From Oscillospiraceae bacterium (GTDB taxonomy: Bacteria; Bacillota; Clostridia; Oscillospirales; Acutalibacteraceae), in NCBI GenBank assembly GCA_031262125.1, contig JAISII010000195.1, positions 1 to 8,437 of the forward strand: DNA of 8,437 bases. The letters run 5' to 3'. Positions 1-5,925 of this stretch are shown here, piece after piece. Position numbers and translations under genes: made by a program. The notes below the pieces were generated by a model, which did not search any database, was not told where the DNA came from, and saw nothing but the letters and a program-made list of their open reading frames with translations. The first letter of the stretch is position 1. Each line of letters begins with the position of its first letter.

Positions 1-412
1 TACCCTCAAGGTTGCCTCGGGAGTAGTAGTTGTTAACCCCGATTTCGCTGATAAGGTCCCTTGGCAGATAGGTGTTAATATACTTTTTATCTTCAACACC
101 TTTAGAGCTATAGAGCATAATTCCGCCGGAAGCATCGGTAAGAAAAATATCGCAGTCAAAGCTTTCCGAAAAATTGTCATAAACCGTTTGAATAAGCTCA
201 TCCTCGGTTATTTGCATCCGATAATTATGGTATGCCATAACCTTGGTGCAATATGCAGAAAAAGTTTGGGAATTTTTTGTTATTATGTCTTTTTGCTCGT
301 TTTCAAAATATTGCAGCATAAATGCAGTTACGGCAAAGCCCAAAATAGTAAAGCTTAAAAGCAAAATTACCGTTGCAAAGCCAACATATTTTTTTAATAA
401 ACTTGTTTTCAT
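1..412 (-). CDS. Sensor histidine kinase, N-terminal part (runs off left edge)
   Basis: An open frame on the minus strand starts at ATG 410-412 and continues without a stop to the window edge (137 codons visible). The protein begins MKTSLLKKYVGFATVILLLS. Residues about 9-33 form one hydrophobic membrane helix after a basic start, and residues 34 onward form a hydrophilic segment that would be the extracytoplasmic sensor region. No second membrane helix, HAMP, H-box or ATPase domain falls inside the window, so the kinase call rests on position: it begins 23 bases after the stop of an OmpR-type response regulator on the same strand, the usual regulator-kinase order. A weak purine-rich ribosome site (AAGAG) lies about 11 bases before the ATG. 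The signal sensed cannot be told. Another membrane sensor protein is possible but less likely. Confidence 0.75.
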   Translation of the reverse strand, partial: MKTSLLKKYVGFATVILLLSFTILGFAVTAFMLQYFENEQKDIITKNSQTFSAYCTKVMAYHNYRMQITEDELIQTVYDNFSESFDCDIFLTDASGGIMLYSSKGVEDKKYINTYLPRDLISEIGVNNYYSRGNLEG

Positions 413-435
413 TTGTGTTTTTCTCTTAAAAAAAT

Positions 436-1125
436 TTAGTTTTTAACTTCAAATTTATAGCCTACGCCCCAAACGGTTCGCAGCTCCCACTTGTCGGATA
501 TTCCGTCAATTTTCTCACGGATACGCTTAATATGCACATCTACGGTACGGCTGTCGCCGTAGTAGTCAAAACCCCAAACCTCGTCTAAAAGCTGGTCTCG
601 GGTAAAAACCTTGTTGGGGTTTTTGGCAAGGTGGTACAGCAGTTCAAGCTCTTTTGGAGGGGTATCTACCGCAGTACCATTGACTTTAAGCTCATAATTT
701 GTTAAATTAATAAGTAGGTTTTCGTATTCAACCTCTTTAATGTCGTTATCGTTCTGTGCTCCGCTGCGACGCAAAACGGCACGAATTCTGGCGACAACCT
801 CTTTTGCCTCAAACGGTTTTGTAATATAATCGTCGGCTCCAAGCTCCAGCCCCAAAATTTTATCAAAAATTTCGCCCTTTGCGGTCAGCATAATAATTGG
901 GCAGTCCGACTTTTTGCGTATTTCTCGGCACACCTGCCAACCGTCAATGCGGGGCAGCATAACGTCCAGCAGCACGATGTCGGGCTTTTTTTGCTGGAAC
1001 ACTTCAACCGCCTTAATTCCGTCGTGTGCAAACTCGACCTGAAAGCCCTCTTTTTGCACATACAGCCGCAGCAGTTCACATATGTTTAAATCGTCGTCTA
1101 CAATAAGCACTTTACCTAATGACAT
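436..1125 (-). CDS. OmpR/PhoB-family two-component response regulator
   Basis: This 229-residue protein has the full length and order of an OmpR/PhoB regulator. The receiver domain is about residues 4-120: the acidic pocket is D10-D11, the phosphoacceptor is D54 in LLDVMLP, the switch residue is T81 in IMLTA, and the conserved lysine is K103 in TKPF. The C-terminal winged helix, about residues 130-227, contains the recognition-helix region DSRTVDVHIKRIREKI and ends in the usual VWGVGYKF hairpin. All key residues are present, so it should be a phosphorylatable DNA-binding transcription regulator. The start ATG at 1123-1125 is preceded by AGTGAGG at good spacing. It is transcribed first, with the sensor kinase 23 bases downstream. 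The nearest other gene, pgeF, is divergent; whether the regulator controls it cannot be seen. Confidence 0.95.
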   Translation of the reverse strand: MSLGKVLIVDDDLNICELLRLYVQKEGFQVEFAHDGIKAVEVFQQKKPDIVLLDVMLPRIDGWQVCREIRKKSDCPIIMLTAKGEIFDKILGLELGADDYITKPFEAKEVVARIRAVLRRSGAQNDNDIKEVEYENLLINLTNYELKVNGTAVDTPPKELELLYHLAKNPNKVFTRDQLLDEVWGFDYYGDSRTVDVHIKRIREKIDGISDKWELRTVWGVGYKFEVKN

Positions 1126-1180
1126 AGCGTTTGCCTCACTTTAACTAAACAAAATTTTATAAATATTGCATTTTAATTAT

Positions 1181-1210
1181 ATTATCACAAATTATACAAA
1201 ACCGCAACAA
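1181..1210 (-). promoter_or_regulatory. Possible sigma-A-type promoter for the regulator/kinase operon
   Basis: On the minus strand a -35-like TTGTTG (1205-1210) and a -10-like GATAAT (1181-1186) are separated by 18 bases, about 56 bases before the regulator start. A TATAAT also lies inside the spacer but has no good -35 at its own spacing. The region is very AT-rich, so the assignment is tentative. Confidence 0.4.
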
Positions 1211-1312
1211 TTTTCTTACATTTTACTATTTATTCATATATTACAGGCACAGTTGTGTTTTAATTTTTAAAGAGCACAAAAAATTACAAAATTCTTGTAA
1301 AAAGGGCGTACA

Positions 1313-1339
1313 AAGTTTGAATAAATTCAAACTTATAAT
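1313..1339 (+). promoter_or_regulatory. Perfect 22-base palindrome abutting a TATAAT box upstream of pgeF
   Basis: The arms AAGTTTGAAT (1313-1322) and ATTCAAACTT (1325-1334) are exact reverse complements around a 2-base AA centre. The last arm base is the first base of TATAAT (1334-1339), a -10-like box pointing at pgeF. The box has no recognisable -35 at 16-18 bases, where the palindrome sits instead. A dimeric repressor here would cover the polymerase site. The AGTTTGA...TCAAACT shape resembles sites bound by MarR-family regulators such as FabT, but the identity of the regulator is a guess. Confidence 0.5.
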
Positions 1340-1355
1340 TTATATTCGCCGTGCA

Positions 1356-1372
1356 GGCTGCCGAAGGCAGCC
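1356..1372 (+). other. GC-rich hairpin in the pgeF leader
   Basis: GGCTGCC (1356-1362) and GGCAGCC (1366-1372) form a perfect 7-bp stem with a GAA loop. It lies in the predicted pgeF leader, just downstream of the TATAAT at 1334-1339. No T-run follows, so it is not an intrinsic terminator. Bases 1360-1370 can alternatively pair with 1400-1410, the 5' arm of the next, much longer stem. Confidence 0.55.
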
Positions 1373-1384
1373 GCCCGATGCGTA

Positions 1385-1473
1385 ATTTTTATGACACATT
1401 TGCTTTCGGCTCACAGGGCTTGTGTGTAATTTATATATTTTTGTGAGCCTGAAAGGCAAATGGTCATAAAAAT
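1385..1473 (+). repeat. 30-bp imperfect inverted repeat overlapping the pgeF start
   Basis: The arms 1385-1415 and 1442-1473 pair as four blocks of 11, 6, 5 and 8 Watson-Crick base pairs. They are interrupted only by single-base bulges (A1396 on the left, one G near 1456 and T1450 on the right), with a 26-base AT-rich loop. The arms differ by indels only, with no substitution. The right arm contains the purine-rich GAAAGG (1451-1456) and the ATG at 1460, and it ends on the first two bases of the ATG at 1472. As RNA the structure would hide the start region of pgeF. As DNA it could be a small palindromic insertion. No T-tract follows, so it is not a terminator. Confidence 0.7.
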
Positions 1474-2278
1474 GGAATTTCACAAAAATAATGGGGTTGA
1501 GTACCTGACGTTCCCGTCGTTTTCTCACTTAGGTTTTTTAAACCATGCTTTTTCTACACGCTGCGGCGGTGTGTCGCAGGGCGAGTTTGCAAGTATGAAC
1601 CTTTCGTTTGGTAGGGGCGACCCGCAAGATTACGTAATTGCAAACTACCAACGCTTTACAGAAGCCGCAGGGTTTGATTTTAACTCGTTGGTAACCTCTG
1701 CCCAAGACCATAGTGCAAACGTAAAAAATGTTACGGACGCCGACAAGGGTATTGGCAGCAAAAAGCCCCCAATGCACAGTGTTGATGCTATTATTACCAA
1801 TAAACGGGGGGTTACTATTGTTACTTATTATGCCGACTGCACGCCGCTGTTTTTTGCCGACCCTGTTACACGCTCTATTGGGCTTGCCCATGCCGGTTGG
1901 CGTGGCACGGTTGCACAAATAGCCAAAAAAACGGTCGAGAAAATGGCTGCCGATTTTGGCACACGCCCGCAAGATTTGGTTTGTGCCATAGGCCCGTGCA
2001 TAGGCAAATGCTGCTATGAGGTGGATGACACGGTTATTTTAAAGGTTACTCAGATAGCAAACATAGATAAAAACGGGCTTTTTACAAACAAAGGCGGCGG
2101 TAAATATATGCTTGATTTGCAAGAAACCAACCGCCGCATTTTGCAAAGTGCAGGTGTGCTGCCGCAAAATATAGAGCTTGCAAACCTTTGCACCAAGTGC
2201 AACAGCAGTTTGCTTTGGAGCCACCGTGCAACGGGGGGCAAGCGTGGCACAATGGCTGCGTTTATGGCAATAAAATAA
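1472..2278 (+). CDS. pgeF: PgeF/YlmD-family (YfiH-like) laccase-domain protein
   Basis: The protein is 268 residues from the ATG at 1472, or 272 from an in-frame ATG at 1460; both lengths fit the family. It belongs to the multicopper polyphenol oxidorealm named laccase-domain/DUF152, whose E. coli member PgeF edits mis-incorporated residues in peptidoglycan precursors; purine nucleoside hydrolysis or phosphorolysis has been reported for relatives. Counting from 1460, the conserved metal-site residues are H84 (AQDHSANV), C127 (YYADCTPLFFADP) and H144 (GLAHAGWRGT). AIGPCIGKCCYEV and the C-terminal LCTKCNSSLLWSHR block also fit the family. I prefer 1472 because MEFHKNNGVEYLTFPSF resembles the usual start and the GAAAGG at 1451-1456 is only 3 bases from the 1460 ATG. 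It is, however, 15 bases from 1472, so neither site is ideal. The start lies inside a long inverted repeat. In B. subtilis ylmD lies just downstream of sigG; here sigG is about 3.8 kb away. Confidence 0.92.
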   Translation: MEFHKNNGVEYLTFPSFSHLGFLNHAFSTRCGGVSQGEFASMNLSFGRGDPQDYVIANYQRFTEAAGFDFNSLVTSAQDHSANVKNVTDADKGIGSKKPPMHSVDAIITNKRGVTIVTYYADCTPLFFADPVTRSIGLAHAGWRGTVAQIAKKTVEKMAADFGTRPQDLVCAIGPCIGKCCYEVDDTVILKVTQIANIDKNGLFTNKGGGKYMLDLQETNRRILQSAGVLPQNIELANLCTKCNSSLLWSHRATGGKRGTMAAFMAIK

Positions 2279-2317
2279 ATTTTGGTTTTTTTAGAAGTAA
2301 AACCAAAGCAAAAGGGC

Positions 2318-2349
2318 GTCCGGCAGGGTTATTACCCTGCCGGACTTTT
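2318..2349 (+). terminator. Strong hairpin terminator between convergent pgeF and the CBM21 gene
   Basis: GTCCGGCAGGGT (2318-2329) and ACCCTGCCGGAC (2334-2345) form a perfect 12-bp stem with a TATT loop, followed by TTTT. It starts 40 bases after the pgeF stop. On the minus strand the stem is followed by CGCCCTTTTGC, so it may also serve the opposing gene that ends at 2376. Confidence 0.85.
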
Positions 2350-2375
2350 GTGAATCGTTTATAGGTGATGAGTAA

Positions 2376-3137
2376 TTATACAATAGGAATTTCGTAAGAA
2401 TAGTTTGCACCAAAGTTATTGTCCCAATAGGTTTCGCCATTTACGGTGTAAGAAATCGCATATTCATAAGATACATTTGCAGGCAAATAAGCTCTCCAAA
2501 TTTCAACATAGGTGTTATAAGCACAAGTGGCATAATATGATGCCGAAACTTCAGAATAGGTTGCCCAGTCGTCGGTAGAATATCTTATGCGAACATCTTT
2601 GTTATAATCTAAATTTACAAGTTCAATTTGAACAGCAACGCTGGAAGATGCTTCAACAAACCCACGGGCAACTTTGCCGGTTCCGAATGCAAACACGGGG
2701 TTAATAGCTAACGAATCGTGAACAGAATAGTTGTTGCCGCTGTTATTGTCCCAATAGGTGTTGCCGTTTACGGTGTATTCGATTGCAAATTCAATGTCAG
2801 CTACCGGGAACCGCTCGCCGCCGCCGACTGTAGGTGTTTCAAAAACCCATGCTTCATAATTGCCCCAAGTTGGTGCATAGTATTCAGCGGCAACCTCTTG
2901 CCAGCCTTCGCCGTCGTTAAGGTCGTAGTGAACAGTAACTTCTTTTGTTAATCCGAGATTTAAAACTTCAACATAGCCAAAAGCATAATAGCCGGAATCG
3001 CTGCCTACAAGCGGTTTTGCATAAATAAGGCTTATCTCGTCGCTTACGGCAGCAGCCGTGGGCATTGCTGCGAAAATTCCAATAATGAGCATTAAAACAA
3101 TTGCAAGGGAAGTTATTTTTTTCTTTGTTATAGTCAT
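2376..3137 (-). CDS. Secreted protein with two tandem CBM21-like carbohydrate-binding modules
   Basis: The protein has 253 residues. Residues 1-30 are a signal peptide: a basic start, a hydrophobic core (SLAIVLMLIIGIFAAM) and an AAA-V cleavage site. Two homologous beta-rich modules follow, about residues 35-137 and 148-249. Each ends in the block TYWDNN.G.NY (W129-Y137 and W238-Y246). Module 2 has the full CBM21 signature: V.L.YNKDVRIRYSTDDWATY, then YEYAISYTVNGETYWDNN. Family 21 modules bind starch and glycogen; they are best known from eukaryotic glycogen-targeting phosphatase subunits and fungal glucoamylase. There is no catalytic domain, LPXTG motif, transmembrane tail or dockerin, and the protein stops a few residues after module 2. 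It is a close paralogue of the upstream gene, sharing signal peptide, module order and last residues (SYEIPIV). A good ribosome site (TTGAGG) precedes the ATG. Binding of an alpha-glucan is inferred; the attachment to the cell, if any, is unknown. Confidence 0.85.
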   Translation of the reverse strand: MTITKKKITSLAIVLMLIIGIFAAMPTAAAVSDEISLIYAKPLVGSDSGYYAFGYVEVLNLGLTKEVTVHYDLNDGEGWQEVAAEYYAPTWGNYEAWVFETPTVGGGERFPVADIEFAIEYTVNGNTYWDNNSGNNYSVHDSLAINPVFAFGTGKVARGFVEASSSVAVQIELVNLDYNKDVRIRYSTDDWATYSEVSASYYATCAYNTYVEIWRAYLPANVSYEYAISYTVNGETYWDNNFGANYSYEIPIV

Positions 3138-3660
3138 AATATATACCTCAATTTAAAATTATTTTTTGTTATCTTTTAAGATGCACAGCCTGTGCCGCTA
3201 TGGTACAGGCTGCACTTTGCCTTGTTAATTATACAACGGGAATTTCGTAAGAATAGTTTTCGCCGAAGTTATTGTCCCAATAGGTTTCGCCGTTTACGGT
3301 GTAGCCAATTGCAAATTCAATACTGTCATCGGCGATTGGCAGGTTAACCAAAAAGCCCCATCTTTCAACATTTGAAGGACCCGAGTAGTTAAAATTCGGA
3401 TAGGTACTCTCATAACCGGCAGCGGCATCGGTATAAGTCGCCCAATTATCGGTTGTATAGCGAACAAAAACATTTTTGTTATAGCCTAAATTGTTAATGT
3501 GAATTGTACCTCTGAGCACGTTTATTGTTCCGCCGTCATAAAATTCGGCATCACGAAGGAATAGCTTGCCTGTGCCGAAAACTGTGGCCGAGGAATATGA
3601 CGTTGTGTATCCGGCACTTAAAACATAATAGTCGTCGCCGCCGTTATTGTCCCAATAGGT
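2415..3660. repeat. Four exact 18-base repeats encoding the CBM21 signature
   Basis: The 18-mer GTTATTGTCCCAATAGGT occurs at 2415-2432, 2742-2759, 3268-3285 and 3643-3660. It encodes the T-Y-W-D-N-N core of each of the four modules in the two genes. Flanking bases are similar but diverged, most clearly alike at the two gene ends (2376-2450 against 3229-3303). This fits duplication of a module and then of the whole gene, with the core held by selection or gene conversion. Confidence 0.85.
3184..3216 (-). other. Imperfect hairpin between the two CBM21 genes
   Basis: In the 91-base gap, CAGCCTGTACC and GGCACAGGCTG (minus-strand sense) form an 8-bp stem, one mismatch and two more pairs around a 5-base loop. 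What follows is mixed A/T with no clean T-run, so it looks like a leaky attenuator or processing site rather than a full terminator. I see no convincing separate promoter for the downstream gene, which suggests co-transcription. Confidence 0.4.
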
Positions 3661-4029
3661 TACGTTGTTCACGGTGTATTCGATGGCAAAAGTATATGAT
3701 GTGCTTGCCCTATGGTTAGGGTTGTAGACAGCCGGGGTTTCAAAATACCAAGCTTCATAGTTACCGTAGGTCGGACCAACATATGTTGCTTCTACGGTTG
3801 TCCAAATCATATCATAACTGTTGAAATAGTTAATTGTTACTTCTTTATTGTAACCTAAGTTTTCAACTTCTACATAACCTTTAAGATATACGCCGCCCGT
3901 TGCATTTTTGGTTTCGGCATAAATCAGGCTAACCTCGTCGGTTACAGCAGCGGCTGTGGGCATCATTGCAAACATCCCAATAATAAGCATTAAAGCTATT
4001 GCAAGGGAAGTAATTCTTTTCTTTGTCAT
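3229..4029 (-). CDS. Secreted protein with two tandem CBM21-like carbohydrate-binding modules (upstream paralogue)
   Basis: The protein has 266 residues. Residues 1-28 are a signal peptide (MTKKRITSLAIALMLIIGMF, then PTAAA-V). Module 1 is about residues 31-134, with YVEVENLGYNKEVTINY and YWDNNGGDDY (W126). Module 2 is about residues 150-259, with IHINNLGYNKNVFVRYTTDN, WATY and YWDNNFGENY (W251). The LGYNK.V.VRYT.DNWATY pattern and the YTVNGETYWDNN block are what led me to CBM21. No enzyme domain or wall anchor is present. Module 1 of both paralogues has a YGNYEAW.FETP or WGNYEAWVFETP segment where CBM21 has its aromatic-rich F.F strand. An AAAGGAGG ribosome site lies 7 bases before the ATG, and a near-consensus promoter with a palindrome lies further up. 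It is first of the two-gene unit. Likely role: capturing starch-like glucan outside the cell. Ligand specificity is unproven. Confidence 0.85.
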   Translation of the reverse strand: MTKKRITSLAIALMLIIGMFAMMPTAAAVTDEVSLIYAETKNATGGVYLKGYVEVENLGYNKEVTINYFNSYDMIWTTVEATYVGPTYGNYEAWYFETPAVYNPNHRASTSYTFAIEYTVNNVTYWDNNGGDDYYVLSAGYTTSYSSATVFGTGKLFLRDAEFYDGGTINVLRGTIHINNLGYNKNVFVRYTTDNWATYTDAAAGYESTYPNFNYSGPSNVERWGFLVNLPIADDSIEFAIGYTVNGETYWDNNFGENYSYEIPVV

Positions 4030-4062
4030 TGTATTTGCCTCCTTTTTTGTGGATTTTTTATT

Positions 4063-4076
4063 AAGTTAGCTAACTT
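4063..4076 (-). promoter_or_regulatory. 14-base palindrome at the predicted start of CBM21 transcription
   Basis: AAGTTAGCTAACTT is a perfect palindrome that begins 8 bases downstream of the -10 box, so it would cover the first transcribed bases. This is a typical place for a repressor operator. As a 5' RNA hairpin it would be short and weak. The binding protein is not identifiable; no regulator gene is adjacent. Confidence 0.45.
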
Positions 4077-4083
4077 TAGTTAC

Positions 4084-4112
4084 ATTATAACACATAAAAT
4101 TGTTAAAATCAA
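4084..4112 (-). promoter_or_regulatory. Near-consensus sigma-A promoter of the CBM21 gene pair
   Basis: On the minus strand TTGATT (4107-4112) and TATAAT (4084-4089) are spaced exactly 17 bases apart, with a TGT extension just before the -10 box. Start of transcription would be near 4077, giving a leader of about 48 bases before the ATG at 4029. Confidence 0.75.
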
Positions 4113-4161
4113 GCACTTTTAACAAAAAATGTTAAAAAATTTAATATTTATTATAAAAACA

Positions 4162-4193
4162 AAAAAGCCAAGCTTGCTGCAGCCCGGCTTTTT
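4162..4193 (-). terminator. Intrinsic terminator of the htrA-like gene
   Basis: In the minus-strand sense AAAAAGCC pairs with GGCTTTTT, and the stem continues inward with GGGCT/AGCTT (two G-T wobbles), closing on a 6-base loop. It is followed by TTGTTTTTATAA. It lies about 105 bases beyond the htrA stop and also insulates the CBM21 promoter from read-through. Confidence 0.75.
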
Positions 4194-4297
4194 CGCTTTT
4201 TTTGAAGGTATACAATGAAAATCGAAATATTAGTAATAATCTGTTTTAGGTTTGCCCAAAGCTAATGCAATAAGCTTGTGGGCGGTGGTAAATGCAG

Positions 4298-5842
4298 TTA
4301 CCAGTTAAAGTAGTTCCAAAAGTTAGAGTCGGGAGATTGAGGTGTTTGCTCCTCTTCTTCTTCATCATAGCTGTTTGCAAAAAGCGTATCGGGTATATCT
4401 TCTTCTAAAACCGGTTTTAGTGTAAGCCTGTTTGAACCACGTTGAACAACTACAGAAATTGTATCGCCCACGGCGTTCTTTTTAAGCTCTGCCAAAACCT
4501 CGTCCGAGGTGGAGACATCTGCACCGTTTACCGAGATGATTTTATCTTGAACCTTAAAACCTGCCAATGCGGCGGGCGAACCCGAATTAACTTTGGAAAT
4601 ATAAACGCCTATATCTTGCAAGCCGTATATCATTGCGGTTTGTTGGTTATCGATGTTTACGAGCGAAACGCCTAAGTGCACCCTGCCCCGAACATAGCCG
4701 GAATCTTTAAGGTCATTTATAATTGCCGAAACACTGTTAATTGGTATTGCAAAGCCCAAGCCTTCAATTTCGGTTCCGCTGGATTTTGCATTAACAATGC
4801 CAACCAGTCTTCCGCCTGCATCAAACAAGCCGCCGCCCGAGTTGCCCGGATTTATGGCTGCATTTGTTTGCAGAAGTGTCATTGTAACATTGTCTATTAC
4901 AACCTCTCGGCTTAATGCACTTATAATGCCTGTGGTAACAGTGCCGCCCAGCTGCCCGAGCGGGTTGCCTATGGCAATTGCAGTGTCGCCAACTGCAAGC
5001 TTGTCAGAATCTCCGAGTGTGGCAGCGGTAAGCCCGGTTGCATCAATTTTAAGCAAGGCAATGTCAAGTTGTCCGTCCGAACCGATAATAGTTGCTGTGT
5101 GGGCATCTCCGCCGCTGCGTAGGGTTACAGAAATGTTTTTTGCACCGTCAATAACATGATAGTTTGTTACAATATAACCGTCGTCAGAGATTATAACCCC
5201 GCTGCCCGCACCCGAGCTTATATATTGCCGAGAGAAAGCACCTGTGGTAACAACCTCGGTTGTAATTTCAACCACCGAATCGGCGATATTCGCAACTATA
5301 TCTGAAACCGTTGCACCGTCGGCACTAATTACTTCAGATGCGTTGTTAATTTCGGAATCATCTGTGCTTACGTTTAATGATGGGGAAGATGAAGTTTTAA
5401 AAGCATCGTAAGATTTAAAGATTAAAAACCCGCCAACCGTGCCTATTGTGCCGGATATTAAAATTGCGGCAATTAAAATGCAAGCCAATGCACTTGCACC
5501 GAATTTTTTGCGGTTGGTTTTATCTTTTGCTTTTTTTGCTTTTTTTTGAGGAGGTGCAAAAGGCGTAGGTGTAACGGGGGAGTATGGTGCAGTGGATTGG
5601 AAACCACCTTGAATATATGGTTGCACAAATGGTTGGTTAACCGGGGGAGCAGTGGGGATAAATGGTGTTGCAGGTACGTCCGGCACATTATCGTCGCTGT
5701 GAGAAAATATGGCGGCACCTGTTGTGTTGTCGTCAAAGGCGGTTGGAGTTACCGGTGTTACCGGCAAATCGGTTGGGGTGCTGTCGGGTGAATTGATTTC
5801 GGGCGTGAAAGGATTGTTCGGCTCGTAAGGGTTGTTGTTCAT
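4298..5842 (-). CDS. htrA: HtrA/DegP-like membrane-anchored serine protease with PDZ domain
   Basis: The protein has 514 residues. Residues 1-98 are a cytoplasmic low-complexity region rich in Pro, Thr, Asn and Gln; residues 99-113 are lysine-rich; about 115-142 form one membrane helix, so the rest is outside the cell. The trypsin-like S1C domain (about 175-380) has the full triad: H229 (TNYHVIDGA), D260 (QLDIALLKID) and S335 (NPGNSGGGLF). One PDZ domain follows at about 388-478 (HLGVSL, then GSPAALAGFKVQDKIISVNG). The C-terminus is an acidic EEEEE stretch (494-498) and an aromatic end, FWNYFNW. Such proteases degrade or refold damaged envelope and exported proteins. The start ATG is preceded by AAAGGAGCG at about 9 bases. 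The gene is alone on its transcript, divergent from sigG, with its own terminator. I found no convincing sigma-A promoter, but one TTTTCACA octamer lies upstream. Confidence 0.95.
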   Translation of the reverse strand: MNNNPYEPNNPFTPEINSPDSTPTDLPVTPVTPTAFDDNTTGAAIFSHSDDNVPDVPATPFIPTAPPVNQPFVQPYIQGGFQSTAPYSPVTPTPFAPPQKKAKKAKDKTNRKKFGASALACILIAAILISGTIGTVGGFLIFKSYDAFKTSSSPSLNVSTDDSEINNASEVISADGATVSDIVANIADSVVEITTEVVTTGAFSRQYISSGAGSGVIISDDGYIVTNYHVIDGAKNISVTLRSGGDAHTATIIGSDGQLDIALLKIDATGLTAATLGDSDKLAVGDTAIAIGNPLGQLGGTVTTGIISALSREVVIDNVTMTLLQTNAAINPGNSGGGLFDAGGRLVGIVNAKSSGTEIEGLGFAIPINSVSAIINDLKDSGYVRGRVHLGVSLVNIDNQQTAMIYGLQDIGVYISKVNSGSPAALAGFKVQDKIISVNGADVSTSDEVLAELKKNAVGDTISVVVQRGSNRLTLKPVLEEDIPDTLFANSYDEEEEEQTPQSPDSNFWNYFNW

Positions 5843-5907
5843 ATATAATCGCTCCTTTATAAGTACAATTTTAATTTATGCTTTTGTGTTGTGTTTTTAG
5901 TTTAACC

Positions 5908-5925
5908 TATGTTTGTGAAAACATA
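5908..5925 (-). promoter_or_regulatory. Inverted repeat with a TTTTCACA octamer upstream of htrA
   Basis: TATGTTT (5908-5914) and AAACATA (5919-5925) form a perfect 7-4-7 inverted repeat. Read toward htrA, the same bases contain TTTTCACA (5914-5921 on the plus strand). From memory, the B. subtilis htrA and htrB promoters carry several copies of this octamer, linked to CssRS control; here there is one copy, so chance is possible. It lies about 65-80 bases before the htrA start, in the shared divergent region with sigG. Confidence 0.3.

Noticed and set aside
243..446. Plus-strand 67-codon frame opposite the kinase start
   Set aside because: It is the antisense shadow of the kinase membrane helix and has no ribosome site; the minus-strand kinase frame explains the bases.
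1340..1528. Minus-strand 62-codon frame across the pgeF leader
   Set aside because: It runs through the inverted repeat and into pgeF on the other strand, has no ribosome site and no recognisable motif.
4254..4283. Hairpin GCCCA...TGGGC with inner AGCT pairs just after the htrA stop
   Set aside because: Short stems, an asymmetric internal loop and no T-run; the real terminator is at 4162-4193.
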